This document shows positions 17,752 through 26,695 of a stretch of 37,139 nt of DNA, piece by piece. The position numbers and the translations under genes are program-made. Within the stretch, counting starts at the first letter, position 1; every line of letters begins with the position of its first letter. A model generated the notes under the pieces. The model saw only the letters and a program-made list of their open reading frames with translations. It had not been told where the DNA came from and did no database searches. The DNA is from an uncultured Prevotellaceae bacterium (GTDB lineage Bacteria; Bacteroidota; Bacteroidia; Bacteroidales; Bacteroidaceae): assembly GCA_946405805.1 (NCBI GenBank), contig CAMJIL010000022.1, positions 1-37,139 of the forward strand, written 5' to 3'.

Positions 17752-19499
17752 ACCTAAAGAAGATATCCAGAAAGAAACTGAAGGACAACATTAGCGGGGT
17801 GGCATCAGAAGTTGGCACCCACATTGCTATTGCTGTCATTGCCGGCCTCATTGTTTACGTCTTTGCCTCCTCAGGTTACGAATCCGAGATTTCGGAACTG
17901 AACAACCGCATCGAAGAGATGAAGTCAGCAGAGCGCAATGCCCTCATCACCAAGCGCATCAGTGAGCAGATGGAGGACATCGCCTATGAGCAGAAAGCAT
18001 TGTCAGACAAACAGAGAGAGCGTGCCGAGGAACAGTCGCGCCTTGCAGACATAGAAAGAGGTAAAGCAGAGCTGGAAAGAGGTCTTGCAGTAAAGGCAGA
18101 ACAACAAGCCCGCGCATCAGCACAAGAGGCAGAGAACATGAGGGCCATAGCAGAGCAGCAGAGCACTCTGGCAACCCAAAACATGGAAGAAGCCCTGAAA
18201 GCACGCTCCCATGCCGACACTCTTTTCTACCAGTCATTAGCACGTTCGCTGGCACAGACTTCCATCACACAGTACAAATCAGGTGACAAGAGTCTGGCGG
18301 CATTGCTGGCTTATTCTGCATGGTACTATACCGACAAATTCAAGGGCAACGTATATCATCAGGATATCTACACAGCACTGTTAGACAACGCTCCGAGAGC
18401 AAAGATGCGCATAGGAAGAGTATCAGGAAACCCACGTGCGATGGCCAAGTTGCCCTACTCTTCCGACAAAGATGCCAAGAAAGGATATATCATCGCCACC
18501 GATTATGGCGAGATAAGCAATTTCGTACCAAGAGTTAATTCCAAAGGATTTGTTGATAACTATGACGAGCAAACAATTTTCAACAATCCTAACTATCTGT
18601 TCAGAGATGTCTGCGTAGCCAATGGCAACATTCTGGCCCTCGACGTAAGCGGTACCCTCGTGAAGACCAGTTTCACAGGTACAAGTACAGGTACAAACGA
18701 CAAACGCAACCGTAACGAATTCGCAGGAAGAGGACAGCGTCCCGGACAGCAGATAAAAGAGGATGGTCTGATAAGCCGTAAATACCTCCCCATGAGCAAT
18801 ATGCCACAGGAGCGTTGGCGTCACCTGTTACAAAACTCCGAAGGGAAAATCATTGCTGTCGGAGAGCATCAGGTGGTGTGGCTCGATGCCTCAGGCACCA
18901 GCATACTCTATACCCACAACATAGAAGACGAAATCAGTGAGGCAGGCGTATTTGAAAACGTTTTGGTGATATTCACCAAGACCGGAAAGTTACACTCCTT
19001 CCGCAATGGAAAGCCCTCCGTCAGCAAACAAATATCCCTGCCACGAAACAACCCTGTCAGCTATTACTACTATATGAAAGGCAAGGGTATGCACGTACTG
19101 GGTACCGAGGATGGAGATGTATTGCTGTATGACAAAGACATGAAATATGTCAGATCACTTGTAGGCCATTCAGGAGCCATAACACACATGGAACACCTGG
19201 GATGGTGTCTGGCCACATCCAGCTATGACCACAGGATATGCCTCTGGAATCTTGAAGACCTGAACACTCAGATAGCCCCTATCGAGGTGCATTATGACAA
19301 GTGGCCACTAAGCTTTACAACAAACAAGGACAACTGGACACTGATAGTAGGTCTTGCAGATGGTGACATAGAGTCATTGCATATTTCCGTAGAAGACAAC
19401 AAGGATAATGTGCATGACCACATTGAGCGTGATTTCACCCCACAGGAATGGGAATACTACATAGGTGAAGGAGTAAAGTATAGGAGGTTTAAAGAATGA
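17748..19499 (+). CDS. Membrane-anchored coiled-coil/beta-propeller protein
   Basis: A 583-residue protein with a GTG start overlapping the upstream TGA (GTGA). A basic N-terminus leads into one membrane helix (about 24-42), a long charged coiled coil (about 45-165, rich in Ala, Glu and Gln) and a segment SLARSLAQTSITQYKSGDKSLAALLAYSAWY. The C-terminal half has WD40/propeller-like blades (for example LVGHSGAITHMEHLGWCLATSSYDHRICLWNLED). The positive-inside rule suggests the propeller faces the periplasm, but this is inference. The neighbourhood points to a scaffold or sensor for the kinase-phosphatase system. No enzyme motif is seen. Confidence 0.78.
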   Translation: MNLKKISRKKLKDNISGVASEVGTHIAIAVIAGLIVYVFASSGYESEISELNNRIEEMKSAERNALITKRISEQMEDIAYEQKALSDKQRERAEEQSRLADIERGKAELERGLAVKAEQQARASAQEAENMRAIAEQQSTLATQNMEEALKARSHADTLFYQSLARSLAQTSITQYKSGDKSLAALLAYSAWYYTDKFKGNVYHQDIYTALLDNAPRAKMRIGRVSGNPRAMAKLPYSSDKDAKKGYIIATDYGEISNFVPRVNSKGFVDNYDEQTIFNNPNYLFRDVCVANGNILALDVSGTLVKTSFTGTSTGTNDKRNRNEFAGRGQRPGQQIKEDGLISRKYLPMSNMPQERWRHLLQNSEGKIIAVGEHQVVWLDASGTSILYTHNIEDEISEAGVFENVLVIFTKTGKLHSFRNGKPSVSKQISLPRNNPVSYYYYMKGKGMHVLGTEDGDVLLYDKDMKYVRSLVGHSGAITHMEHLGWCLATSSYDHRICLWNLEDLNTQIAPIEVHYDKWPLSFTTNKDNWTLIVGLADGDIESLHISVEDNKDNVHDHIERDFTPQEWEYYIGEGVKYRRFKE

Positions 19500-21832
19500 A
19501 AAGAACTTTGACAATACTCCTTCTGACCTCTTTACTGCTTCTGAACACAGGGACAGTAAAGGCATCTCCTTTCATTCGTAATTTCACCACGAAGGAATAT
19601 AATGCCCACAACAGATGTTTCGATGTCTTGTGTGACAAATACGGCACCGTATTCGTTGCCAACTTCGAAGGTCTTCTGTATTATGATGGAGCCACATGGC
19701 GAAAGATTCACACTCCTGGCATCAACAGGGTGACACGTCTCATAAAGGGAAAAGATGGAAAGATATATGTCAGCGGACATGATTTCTATGGTTACATCGC
19801 TGCCAACAAGACAGGAAGTCTTCACCTGGTACGTTCTACCGACAAGGATGCAAAACGTCTTGAGGGGCAAGAGGTGGAACAGCCCAACACCCTGCAATTA
19901 AGTTCAACCAGAGTGTCTGTTATTCCCAATAACGGTTTGACAGTGAAGAATGAAGGTCAGGAATTCCACATCTCCGAAGTAGATGGTTTGGCAAGTAATA
20001 ATGTTGCCAACATTGCTTATGATGGTGGACAGACAGTATGGGTAGCGACCAATCGTGGTATCACGGCTATCAATGCCCCATCACCTTATTGGAGATATTC
20101 AGAAGGACAAGGACTGAAAGGTGAGGTCTATTCCATCGGAAGAATTGAGAATGCTGTATTTGTTGGCACCATGCAGGGTCTCTATCGCATAGACAACAAT
20201 GAAGCTTTTCCTGTGGGAAATATAGATTGTGCCTGCTGGACCCTGACTCCTGACGGCAATGACGCCCTCATAGCCCTGACATCAGAGGGAAGATATCGTG
20301 TTACCCTGAAAGGCATACAGGCATTACCTGATGACGGCAGCCTGAAGAAATATCTTGATGCTGCCAATATGAGAAAGATGGCAGACACCCGCATACGCTA
20401 TGCTGTAGAATTTAACAGAAGTACTCTCACACGTCCGTTTGCAGTATATTCTTCTGCGAATATCGTATATCGTGACAAGGAAAATATTATGTGGGTAGGT
20501 GGCGACTTCGGCATTGTGGCCTGTGACATGAATTATCCTCTGAAGAAAGAAAAGCCACAGGTATATCTGCGTGAAATCTCCATCATGAACGACTCCATAT
20601 TGTGGGGAGGATATCTGCAGAAAGACCTGCGTCCTATCTCCTCAATGGACCATATAGAAATACCAGCCGACTGCCGCTCTATGACAGTAAGATATTCTGT
20701 AGGCAAGAACTCCGTCTTCTCACCTGCCAAATATCGCTATCGCATCAATGGCGGAAACTGGAGTGCATGGTCTTCAGAAACTGTAGCACGATTCAATAAT
20801 ATGCCTTATGGCCCCACCCTTCTCGAGATAGAAGCCCAAGACCTTAATGGTAACATCAGTGATGCTGCAAAGGTATCATGGTTTCATCAATTGCCACTCT
20901 ACCTGAGATGGTGGGCTATTCTGTGCTACATCTTCATCATAATAATGATAATCAGAGGACTTATCAAATGGAGAATGAAGAATGTAGAGAAGGCAAAGAT
21001 AGCCCTCGAGAGAATTGTCAAGGAACGCACCAAAGACCTCAAGAATGCCCTTGATGAAAAGGAGCGCATGCAGGCTGATATGGTACGTATGGAACGTAAT
21101 GCCACAGCAGGTAAGCTGACCCAGGGACTCATTGACCGAATCTTGAATCCTATCAACTATATCAACAACTTCTCAAAACTCACCGGTGGTTTGGCAAAAG
21201 ACCTGACAGAGGATATTGAGGATGAGAAGGAAAACATGTCGGAAGACGGTTATGAGGATTGCATGGATATTCTGGATATGATGAACCAGAATCTTGGAAA
21301 GATTGAGGAACATGGCGAGAATACCACTCGCACCTTGCGTGCTATGGAGGCTATGCTCAACAATAATATCGGAACACCTCGTGACACTAATATCTCTGCC
21401 TTGTGTCAACAGGCTGCTGATGTGACAAAGGAATATCACAAGATGGAAATAACCACCGATATCACTCCTGACATACATGCCAGCATCGACCCAGAGACAG
21501 TCAACAAGGCTCTGCTATCATTACTCAGTAATGCTGTGTATGCTGTCAACAAGAAGGCAAAGAAGGCACAATATAAGCCAGAGGTAAAGCTATCGCTGAA
21601 ACCTGTTGGCTCTAATGTCGAGATACGCATCTATGACAATGGTATCGGCATCGAGGACACCATAATAGACAAAGTCTTTGACCCATTCTTCACCACCAAG
21701 ACAACCGGTGAGGGAACAGGTGTAGGACTATTCCTCACACGTGAGATAGTACAGGCTCACGGAGGTACTATCACACTCAACTCCGTAAAGGACGAACATA
21801 CAGAATTCTTGATTACCTTTAAAAAACTATAA
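19496..21832 (+). CDS. Propeller-sensor hybrid with degenerate histidine kinase (no phosphoacceptor His)
   Basis: A 778-residue protein. It has a signal peptide or first anchor (1-23), a periplasmic two-component-regulator propeller (about 30-360), a Y_Y_Y-like domain (about 385-465), a membrane helix (about 474-493), a coiled coil and a kinase core. The ATPase part is intact: N box SLLSNAVYAVN, G1 DNGIGIED, F box FDPFFTTKT and G2 GEGTGVGLFL. In the dimerisation domain, however, the usual AHEIQNPLN reads IDRILNPIN, so the phosphoacceptor is Asp547 and the following Glu is Arg548. It cannot autophosphorylate on His in the normal way. AGGAGG at 19482-19487 gives a strong ribosome site, and the ATG overlaps the upstream TGA. 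Confidence 0.88.
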   Translation: MKRTLTILLLTSLLLLNTGTVKASPFIRNFTTKEYNAHNRCFDVLCDKYGTVFVANFEGLLYYDGATWRKIHTPGINRVTRLIKGKDGKIYVSGHDFYGYIAANKTGSLHLVRSTDKDAKRLEGQEVEQPNTLQLSSTRVSVIPNNGLTVKNEGQEFHISEVDGLASNNVANIAYDGGQTVWVATNRGITAINAPSPYWRYSEGQGLKGEVYSIGRIENAVFVGTMQGLYRIDNNEAFPVGNIDCACWTLTPDGNDALIALTSEGRYRVTLKGIQALPDDGSLKKYLDAANMRKMADTRIRYAVEFNRSTLTRPFAVYSSANIVYRDKENIMWVGGDFGIVACDMNYPLKKEKPQVYLREISIMNDSILWGGYLQKDLRPISSMDHIEIPADCRSMTVRYSVGKNSVFSPAKYRYRINGGNWSAWSSETVARFNNMPYGPTLLEIEAQDLNGNISDAAKVSWFHQLPLYLRWWAILCYIFIIIMIIRGLIKWRMKNVEKAKIALERIVKERTKDLKNALDEKERMQADMVRMERNATAGKLTQGLIDRILNPINYINNFSKLTGGLAKDLTEDIEDEKENMSEDGYEDCMDILDMMNQNLGKIEEHGENTTRTLRAMEAMLNNNIGTPRDTNISALCQQAADVTKEYHKMEITTDITPDIHASIDPETVNKALLSLLSNAVYAVNKKAKKAQYKPEVKLSLKPVGSNVEIRIYDNGIGIEDTIIDKVFDPFFTTKTTGEGTGVGLFLTREIVQAHGGTITLNSVKDEHTEFLITFKKL

Positions 21833-21837
21833 TCACC

Positions 21838-22656
21838 ATGACAGAATCAGAAAAGCAACAGCAGAAACTCGCTGCACTGGGAATGCTTTCGGCAGGTATT
21901 GCACACGAAATACAAAACCCACTGAATTTCGTCATCAATTTCTCTAAGATGTCTGACAAACTGCTGAAAGACCTCAAAGAGATTATCAACGATGTAGCTG
22001 ACACATTGGATCCGGACGATGCTGCAGATATCCAGGATATTGCAGACGACCTATCCACCAATATGCAGAAAATCCAGGAACATGGTGAACGTGCCATAAG
22101 TATCATACAGGGTATTCTGCTCATCTCCCGTGGCAATGAGGGAGAACATCTTCCTACCGATATCCCACACCTGATACACGAATATGTGTGGCTGTCGTAT
22201 CATGCCAAGAGGGCCAATGACAAGTCTTTCAACGTCAGCATCATAGAAGACTATCAGGCAGACATGCCGAAACTGATGGTGATACCACAAGACCTCTCAC
22301 GAGCAGTACTCAATGTGATGAATAATGCGGCATATTCTGTAAAGGAACGTACAGTCCAAGAGGAGGAAAAGAAGAATCCGGATTACAAACCCGAGATAAA
22401 GGTATCAGCCATATATGAAGGCGGGAAGCTGACCATAAAGATTACTGACAACGGTACCGGTATTCCTGAGGAGGTACAGAAGAAGCTGTTCCACGAAAAC
22501 ATTACCACAAAACCAGTAGGACAAGGTACAGGACTCGGTATGCAGATAACACACGACATCATTGTCAATGCCCACAAAGGTGAGATAGCAATTGACACCA
22601 AAGTCGGAGAAGGTACCACCGTTACTTTTGTCATTCCGGTAGAGGCTATAAAGTGA
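21838..22656 (+). CDS. Soluble histidine kinase without sensor domain
   Basis: A 272-residue cytoplasmic kinase with no signal peptide or membrane segment. The His box is AGIAHEIQNPLNF with phosphoacceptor His23 almost at the N-terminus. The extended dimerisation helices contain an acidic insert and the motif NMQKIQEHGERAISIIQGIL, which the upstream protein shares as NLGKIEEHGENTTRTLRAME. ATP-binding boxes are N (VMNNAAYSV), G1 (DNGTGIPEE) and G2 (GQGTGLGM). The F-box is unusual: KLFHENITTKP instead of the common xIFxPFFTTKP. The gene starts 5 bases after the sensor gene, so the two products are made together. Confidence 0.9.
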   Translation: MTESEKQQQKLAALGMLSAGIAHEIQNPLNFVINFSKMSDKLLKDLKEIINDVADTLDPDDAADIQDIADDLSTNMQKIQEHGERAISIIQGILLISRGNEGEHLPTDIPHLIHEYVWLSYHAKRANDKSFNVSIIEDYQADMPKLMVIPQDLSRAVLNVMNNAAYSVKERTVQEEEKKNPDYKPEIKVSAIYEGGKLTIKITDNGTGIPEEVQKKLFHENITTKPVGQGTGLGMQITHDIIVNAHKGEIAIDTKVGEGTTVTFVIPVEAIK

Positions 22657-22681
22657 AAACGTTGAAAAGAGGAAAAATAAG

Positions 22682-25399
22682 ATGACCATCATATCCCGAT
22701 ATACAAAAATCATAATAACGACTCTTTTTGTAACACTGTCAACACTTACTGTCAGTGCTCAAGCCTCCCCTGCTGATGTTGCCCAACTATACTCAAAGGC
22801 ACAGACAGAATATAGCAACGGACAGTTTGACAAATGTAAGGAATCGTTATATGCTATGCTGCCATCTGCCAAAGGTATGCTCAAGACAAGTGCCTACAGG
22901 CTGCTGGCTCTCTGCTCTCTGGAACAGGGTGATATCGAAGGAGCAAAGAATAATGTGGCCTTACTGTTGAAGTCAGACCCCTATTTCACACCATCTCTTG
23001 GTGACCCGATGCGTTTCCTCGATATGGTCAGCGAAGCAAAAGACCAGTCAGCAGGCATCACAACAGCATCCCGACAGGCTGAGACAATTGAGGAAGCACC
23101 TGTTCCTGTAACGCTGATTACAGACGAGATGATACGCCACTCCGGAGCCCAGACGCTGCAAGAGGTGTTGTGTCTCTTCGTACCAGGTATGACAGTAGCA
23201 GAGGGTATGGAGGCAAATATCGCCATGCACGGAGTATATTCCACAGCACAGGACAAGATACTCATAATGGTTGACGGACATAGGTTGAACAGCTCTTCTA
23301 CAAATGCCGAAGCACCCGATTACCGTACCAACCTCGACAAGGTGAAACAGATAGAGGTGCTACGTGGACCTGCTTCATCACTTTATGGTAATGTGGCCCT
23401 CACTGCCGTTGTTAATATCATTACCTATAAGGGTGCGGAACTCAATGGTGCACGCATCAGCGGAACAGCCGGCACACAGAATTCCTTCGGCGGCTCTATG
23501 GTTGTCGGCGGTGGTAATAATGTTGTCGATATTATGGGATGGGGTTCTATCTATAACACTCAGGGATTTAAACATGATGTTGATAACGGTTTTGGTGGCA
23601 ACACCCGACTATATTCCCATGCAACGAGTGGTCGTCCGGCCTATGATATTGGTATAAAGGGACGCTGGCAGGATTTCACTATCGGCATTAACTTGCAGCG
23701 CTCTAAACGTGTACCATATTTTAATGTTCTACAGGTTGGCAGCAAGACATCCCTGAAAGAGGTCATAACAGGATTATTAACTAATTATGGCGAAGATGAA
23801 GAAGATCTTATGGCTTTAAAGGCCTATGGCATAGAGCCTAACATCGATCCCGACGTTAATGCCTTCCGCAACTTCAATTATGACCGCTATGGAAAGCTGA
23901 ATGGCGAGACTCCTGGCATCGTGCGTTCCAATAATCGCATAAATGTGGACTATGCACATACCTTCGGAAAAATAGATGTACAGGCGTCTGCATACATCAA
24001 TTTTGAGAACACATCTTTATATAATGTATTAGGCGACTCTGTTAATAGCGAAGTCATCCCAGATGCCACTGTTGACTTTATGGAGTACCTTATTGCACAA
24101 CAGTTCCCTGCCGGCTCCCCTGAGATTTTGTTGTATAATGCTGTCTTTGAAACACTCATCCGAGGTAAGACAATAGGAGATGTTCTGAAATATACCATAA
24201 CACCATTAAGTGATGACCCACAGAGTGCCAAGCTTCGAAATGTTATGAATATGATTCCTGCTTCCTATCAGGGTGTCTTCCAGAAACTTGACTGGCAGAA
24301 TACCACATACGGATTCCAGGCACAGGGTCTCACCAACTATAATCTTCTTGGTCACGGATCCTTTATCCTTGGAGCTCAGATGGAACATTTCACCTTGACA
24401 GGTGTGAACTTCAGCATGGGTGGTGGTTTTACGACTCCAGCCACTATGTCATCATCATATGTTTTCAAAGAAGGAAAAGAGACATCTCTGTCTGGCTACA
24501 TGCAGATAAAGCATTTCTTCTCTCCTCGATGGATTCTCAATGCTGGTTTGCGTTATGACAACAAACGTCGCTTCAACGGCTCACGTCTGAGAAGACTCTC
24601 ACCACGTTTCTCTATCATACATAAGCTGGACAATCACTGGACCCTGCGTGGAAACTACAACTATTCCTTCGTAGATGCTCCATACCTATATCGTGTGTGT
24701 GTGCTTCCTATCTTCAGCGGTGGTGAGGATATGCAGCCAGAAACCATGCATGGCATAAATCTTGGTACTGAATACCATAAGGGTAGCTTACGTGCTGAGT
24801 TGGGTACTTTCTATAACCTTCTCAACGACCTCGTAGTACTCAACACTGCTATTGCACAGAGCTTTACCTCCTCTGATGGTGAAGCATATATCTTCAATAA
24901 CGCTGGTAAGGTACATATCTTTGGCGTAGAGGGTGCAGCACAGCTCTATCGTCGCAACTTCTTTGCCAATGTCAATGCTACATGGCAGCGTGTGGTAAAG
25001 CATGAGAATTATATCGTTCACAAATCCCAGACATTCTCTACCCCAGCCTTCCATACCAACCTCATCGTAGCAGGAGCACCATATCGTGGCAGAGGCAACG
25101 GTTTCTTAAAGGGGGGCACACTGTGGGTACGTGGTACAGGGCAGTTCCAGACGGCTACATACTATCGTACTGTTGACCTTCTGCGTACTGTCATTATGGG
25201 TGACTATGCCTCTGTCTTCAATCGTGTGGCACCACAGTTCGTAATGGGTTTAGGAGTTGATTATGAATGGAAGTATCTTGACCTGAATCTCTCTCTGAAA
25301 AATGTCTTCAATAATAAATATAGTATTGGCTCTATGCTTGCTGACGGTAATCCACGTCCTGGACGCTCTTTCGTTGCCAAACTAACAGTAAAATTCTGA
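22682..25399 (+). CDS. TonB-dependent outer-membrane receptor with N-terminal TPR-like domain
   Basis: A 905-residue receptor. A signal peptide (about 1-26) is followed by a helical TPR-like domain (about 29-125; QLYSKAQTEYSNGQFDKCKESLYAML), not the carboxypeptidase-regulatory domain usual in SusC-type proteins. The TonB-box region (ETIEEAPVPVTLIT) and plug (LQEVLCLFVPGMTV, IEVLRGPASSLYGNVALTAVVNIIT) come next, then a 22-strand barrel ending in a C-terminal Phe (LTVKF). No SusD partner is adjacent. The transported substrate cannot be read from sequence. It follows the kinase gene by 25 bases and shares one base with the deacylase gene. Confidence 0.92.
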   Translation: MTIISRYTKIIITTLFVTLSTLTVSAQASPADVAQLYSKAQTEYSNGQFDKCKESLYAMLPSAKGMLKTSAYRLLALCSLEQGDIEGAKNNVALLLKSDPYFTPSLGDPMRFLDMVSEAKDQSAGITTASRQAETIEEAPVPVTLITDEMIRHSGAQTLQEVLCLFVPGMTVAEGMEANIAMHGVYSTAQDKILIMVDGHRLNSSSTNAEAPDYRTNLDKVKQIEVLRGPASSLYGNVALTAVVNIITYKGAELNGARISGTAGTQNSFGGSMVVGGGNNVVDIMGWGSIYNTQGFKHDVDNGFGGNTRLYSHATSGRPAYDIGIKGRWQDFTIGINLQRSKRVPYFNVLQVGSKTSLKEVITGLLTNYGEDEEDLMALKAYGIEPNIDPDVNAFRNFNYDRYGKLNGETPGIVRSNNRINVDYAHTFGKIDVQASAYINFENTSLYNVLGDSVNSEVIPDATVDFMEYLIAQQFPAGSPEILLYNAVFETLIRGKTIGDVLKYTITPLSDDPQSAKLRNVMNMIPASYQGVFQKLDWQNTTYGFQAQGLTNYNLLGHGSFILGAQMEHFTLTGVNFSMGGGFTTPATMSSSYVFKEGKETSLSGYMQIKHFFSPRWILNAGLRYDNKRRFNGSRLRRLSPRFSIIHKLDNHWTLRGNYNYSFVDAPYLYRVCVLPIFSGGEDMQPETMHGINLGTEYHKGSLRAELGTFYNLLNDLVVLNTAIAQSFTSSDGEAYIFNNAGKVHIFGVEGAAQLYRRNFFANVNATWQRVVKHENYIVHKSQTFSTPAFHTNLIVAGAPYRGRGNGFLKGGTLWVRGTGQFQTATYYRTVDLLRTVIMGDYASVFNRVAPQFVMGLGVDYEWKYLDLNLSLKNVFNNKYSIGSMLADGNPRPGRSFVAKLTVKF

Positions 25400-26475
25400 T
25401 GACAAACCAGGAAATACTTTCTGAAGCTCTTTCTCTGCTTCAGCAACTGATAGCCATCCCTTCTGTCTCACGTGACGAAGCTGCTGCTGCAGACCTTCTC
25501 GAAAAGGTTATCAGCGGCTATGGCCTTCATCCCCAGAGGAAGGGTAACAATGTGTGGGTTATCTCTGACAAATGGGATGACACAAAAGAAATCATCCTGC
25601 TGAATGCACATATCGATACCGTAAAACCTGTCAGTACCTGGACACGTAGCCCATTCTCTCCTGTTATTGAGGAAGGACGTCTGTATGGTCTTGGCAGTAA
25701 TGACTGTGGCGGTGGTTTGGTGACACTTCTTCAGGTATTTCGCGAACTCACCAGCCGTCCTGAGCAACGCTATAACTTTGTTTATCTCGCCAGCTGCGAG
25801 GAAGAGGTCAGCGGAATCGGTGGCATACGTTCTGTCATCAGCGACAGTCCCCTCTCCTCTTTATTCTCAAAATCCTCCGGCATAACCGCTGTTGTTGGTG
25901 AGCCGACAGGTATGCAGCCTGCTATAGCGGAACGAGGTCTTATGGTACTCGATGGTATCTCTCATGGTAAGTCGGGACATGCAGCACGTGGTGAGGGTAT
26001 CAATGCCATCCATGAAGTTCTCGACGATTTGCTCTTCATACGTGACTATCACTTCGAAAAGACATCTCCACTTCTTGGTGATACCAAGATGCAGTGTACT
26101 GTCATCAATAGTGGTACACAACATAATGTAGTGCCTGACGAATGTCGTTTCATCGTCGATGTGCGCACTAATGAATACTATACTAATGAAGAGGTGTTGG
26201 AATTCCTGCAGGGCAAGCTGAAGAGTACCCTCACGGCTCGCTCTACCCATCTGCGTTCTTCCCACATACCAGAGAGTCATCCTCTCGTCCAAAAGTGTAT
26301 CGCTATGGGAATGACGCCTTTTGGTTCTCCAACATTAAGTGACCAAGCCCTTATGCCCATACCATCATTCAAACTCGGCCCGGGGCAATCTTCTCGCTCC
26401 CACTCTGCAGATGAATATATCTGTATCAGCGAGATAAGCGACGCAATAGAAAAATACCTGTACCTACTTTCGTAA
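25399..26475 (+). CDS. argE: M20-family deacylase, acetylornithine/acylcitrulline deacetylase type
   Basis: A 358-residue metallopeptidase-fold enzyme. Zinc ligands and catalytic residues are in place: His71 and Asp73 in NAHIDT, bridging Asp102 in GSNDCGGG, the Glu pair in ASCEEEVSG, an acid in GEPTG and a late His in SRSHSADE. The dimerisation segment has HGKSGHAARGEG. Close relatives in Bacteroidetes remove the acetyl or succinyl group from acylated citrulline/ornithine in arginine synthesis. Its placement behind a TonB receptor and kinases is odd; a different N-acyl substrate is possible. The ATG overlaps the receptor's TGA (TGATG). Confidence 0.85.
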   Translation: MTNQEILSEALSLLQQLIAIPSVSRDEAAAADLLEKVISGYGLHPQRKGNNVWVISDKWDDTKEIILLNAHIDTVKPVSTWTRSPFSPVIEEGRLYGLGSNDCGGGLVTLLQVFRELTSRPEQRYNFVYLASCEEEVSGIGGIRSVISDSPLSSLFSKSSGITAVVGEPTGMQPAIAERGLMVLDGISHGKSGHAARGEGINAIHEVLDDLLFIRDYHFEKTSPLLGDTKMQCTVINSGTQHNVVPDECRFIVDVRTNEYYTNEEVLEFLQGKLKSTLTARSTHLRSSHIPESHPLVQKCIAMGMTPFGSPTLSDQALMPIPSFKLGPGQSSRSHSADEYICISEISDAIEKYLYLLS

Positions 26476-26489
26476 GTACAGGTGTTTTT
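26456..26489 (+). terminator. Terminator of the signalling operon
   Basis: Stem ACCTGTAC-C-TAC (26456-26467) pairs with GTA-A-GTACAGGT (26472-26483), with loop TTTC and then GTTTTT. The stop codon of the deacylase gene lies inside the right arm. Confidence 0.85.
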
Positions 26490-26577
26490 AGTTTCAGGTT
26501 TCAGGTTTCAAGTTTCAGGTTTCAGGTTTCAAGTTTTAGGTTTTTCGTCTTTCGTTTTTCGTCTTTCGTTTTTCGTA
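26490..26577. repeat. Heptamer arrays TTTCAGG/TTTCAAG and TTTTCGT/CTTTCGT
   Basis: About seven TTTCAGG/TTTCAAG/TTTTAGG units pass directly into about five alternating TTTTCGT/CTTTCGT units, all with a 7-bp period. There is no coding potential. Confidence 0.95.
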
Positions 26578-26583
26578 GGTACG

Positions 26584-26617
26584 AAAAAACCGATAAACAT
26601 TTCTGTTTACCGGTTTT
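26584..26617 (-). terminator. Terminator of tRNA-Lys
   Basis: On the minus strand AAAACCGGTAAACA pairs with TGTTTATCGGTTTT (one G-U pair), with a GAAA tetraloop. It continues into a run of T. It begins 6 bases after the 3' end of the tRNA. Confidence 0.9.
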
Positions 26618-26622
26618 CTTTG

Positions 26623-26695
26623 TACACCCTCAGGGATTCGAACCCTGGACCCACTGATTAAGAGTCAGTTGCTCTACCAACTGAGCTAAGGGTGC
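26623..26695 (-). tRNA. tRNA-Lys (anticodon CTT)
   Basis: A 73-base cloverleaf on the minus strand: acceptor GCACCCT/AGGGTGT (G1 opposite T72), D arm GCTC-AGTTGGTA-GAGC, anticodon stem ACTGA/TCAGT with loop CTCTTAA (anticodon CTT, reading AAG), and T arm CAGGG-TTCGAAT-CCCTG. Discriminator is A. CCA is not encoded. Confidence 0.96.
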
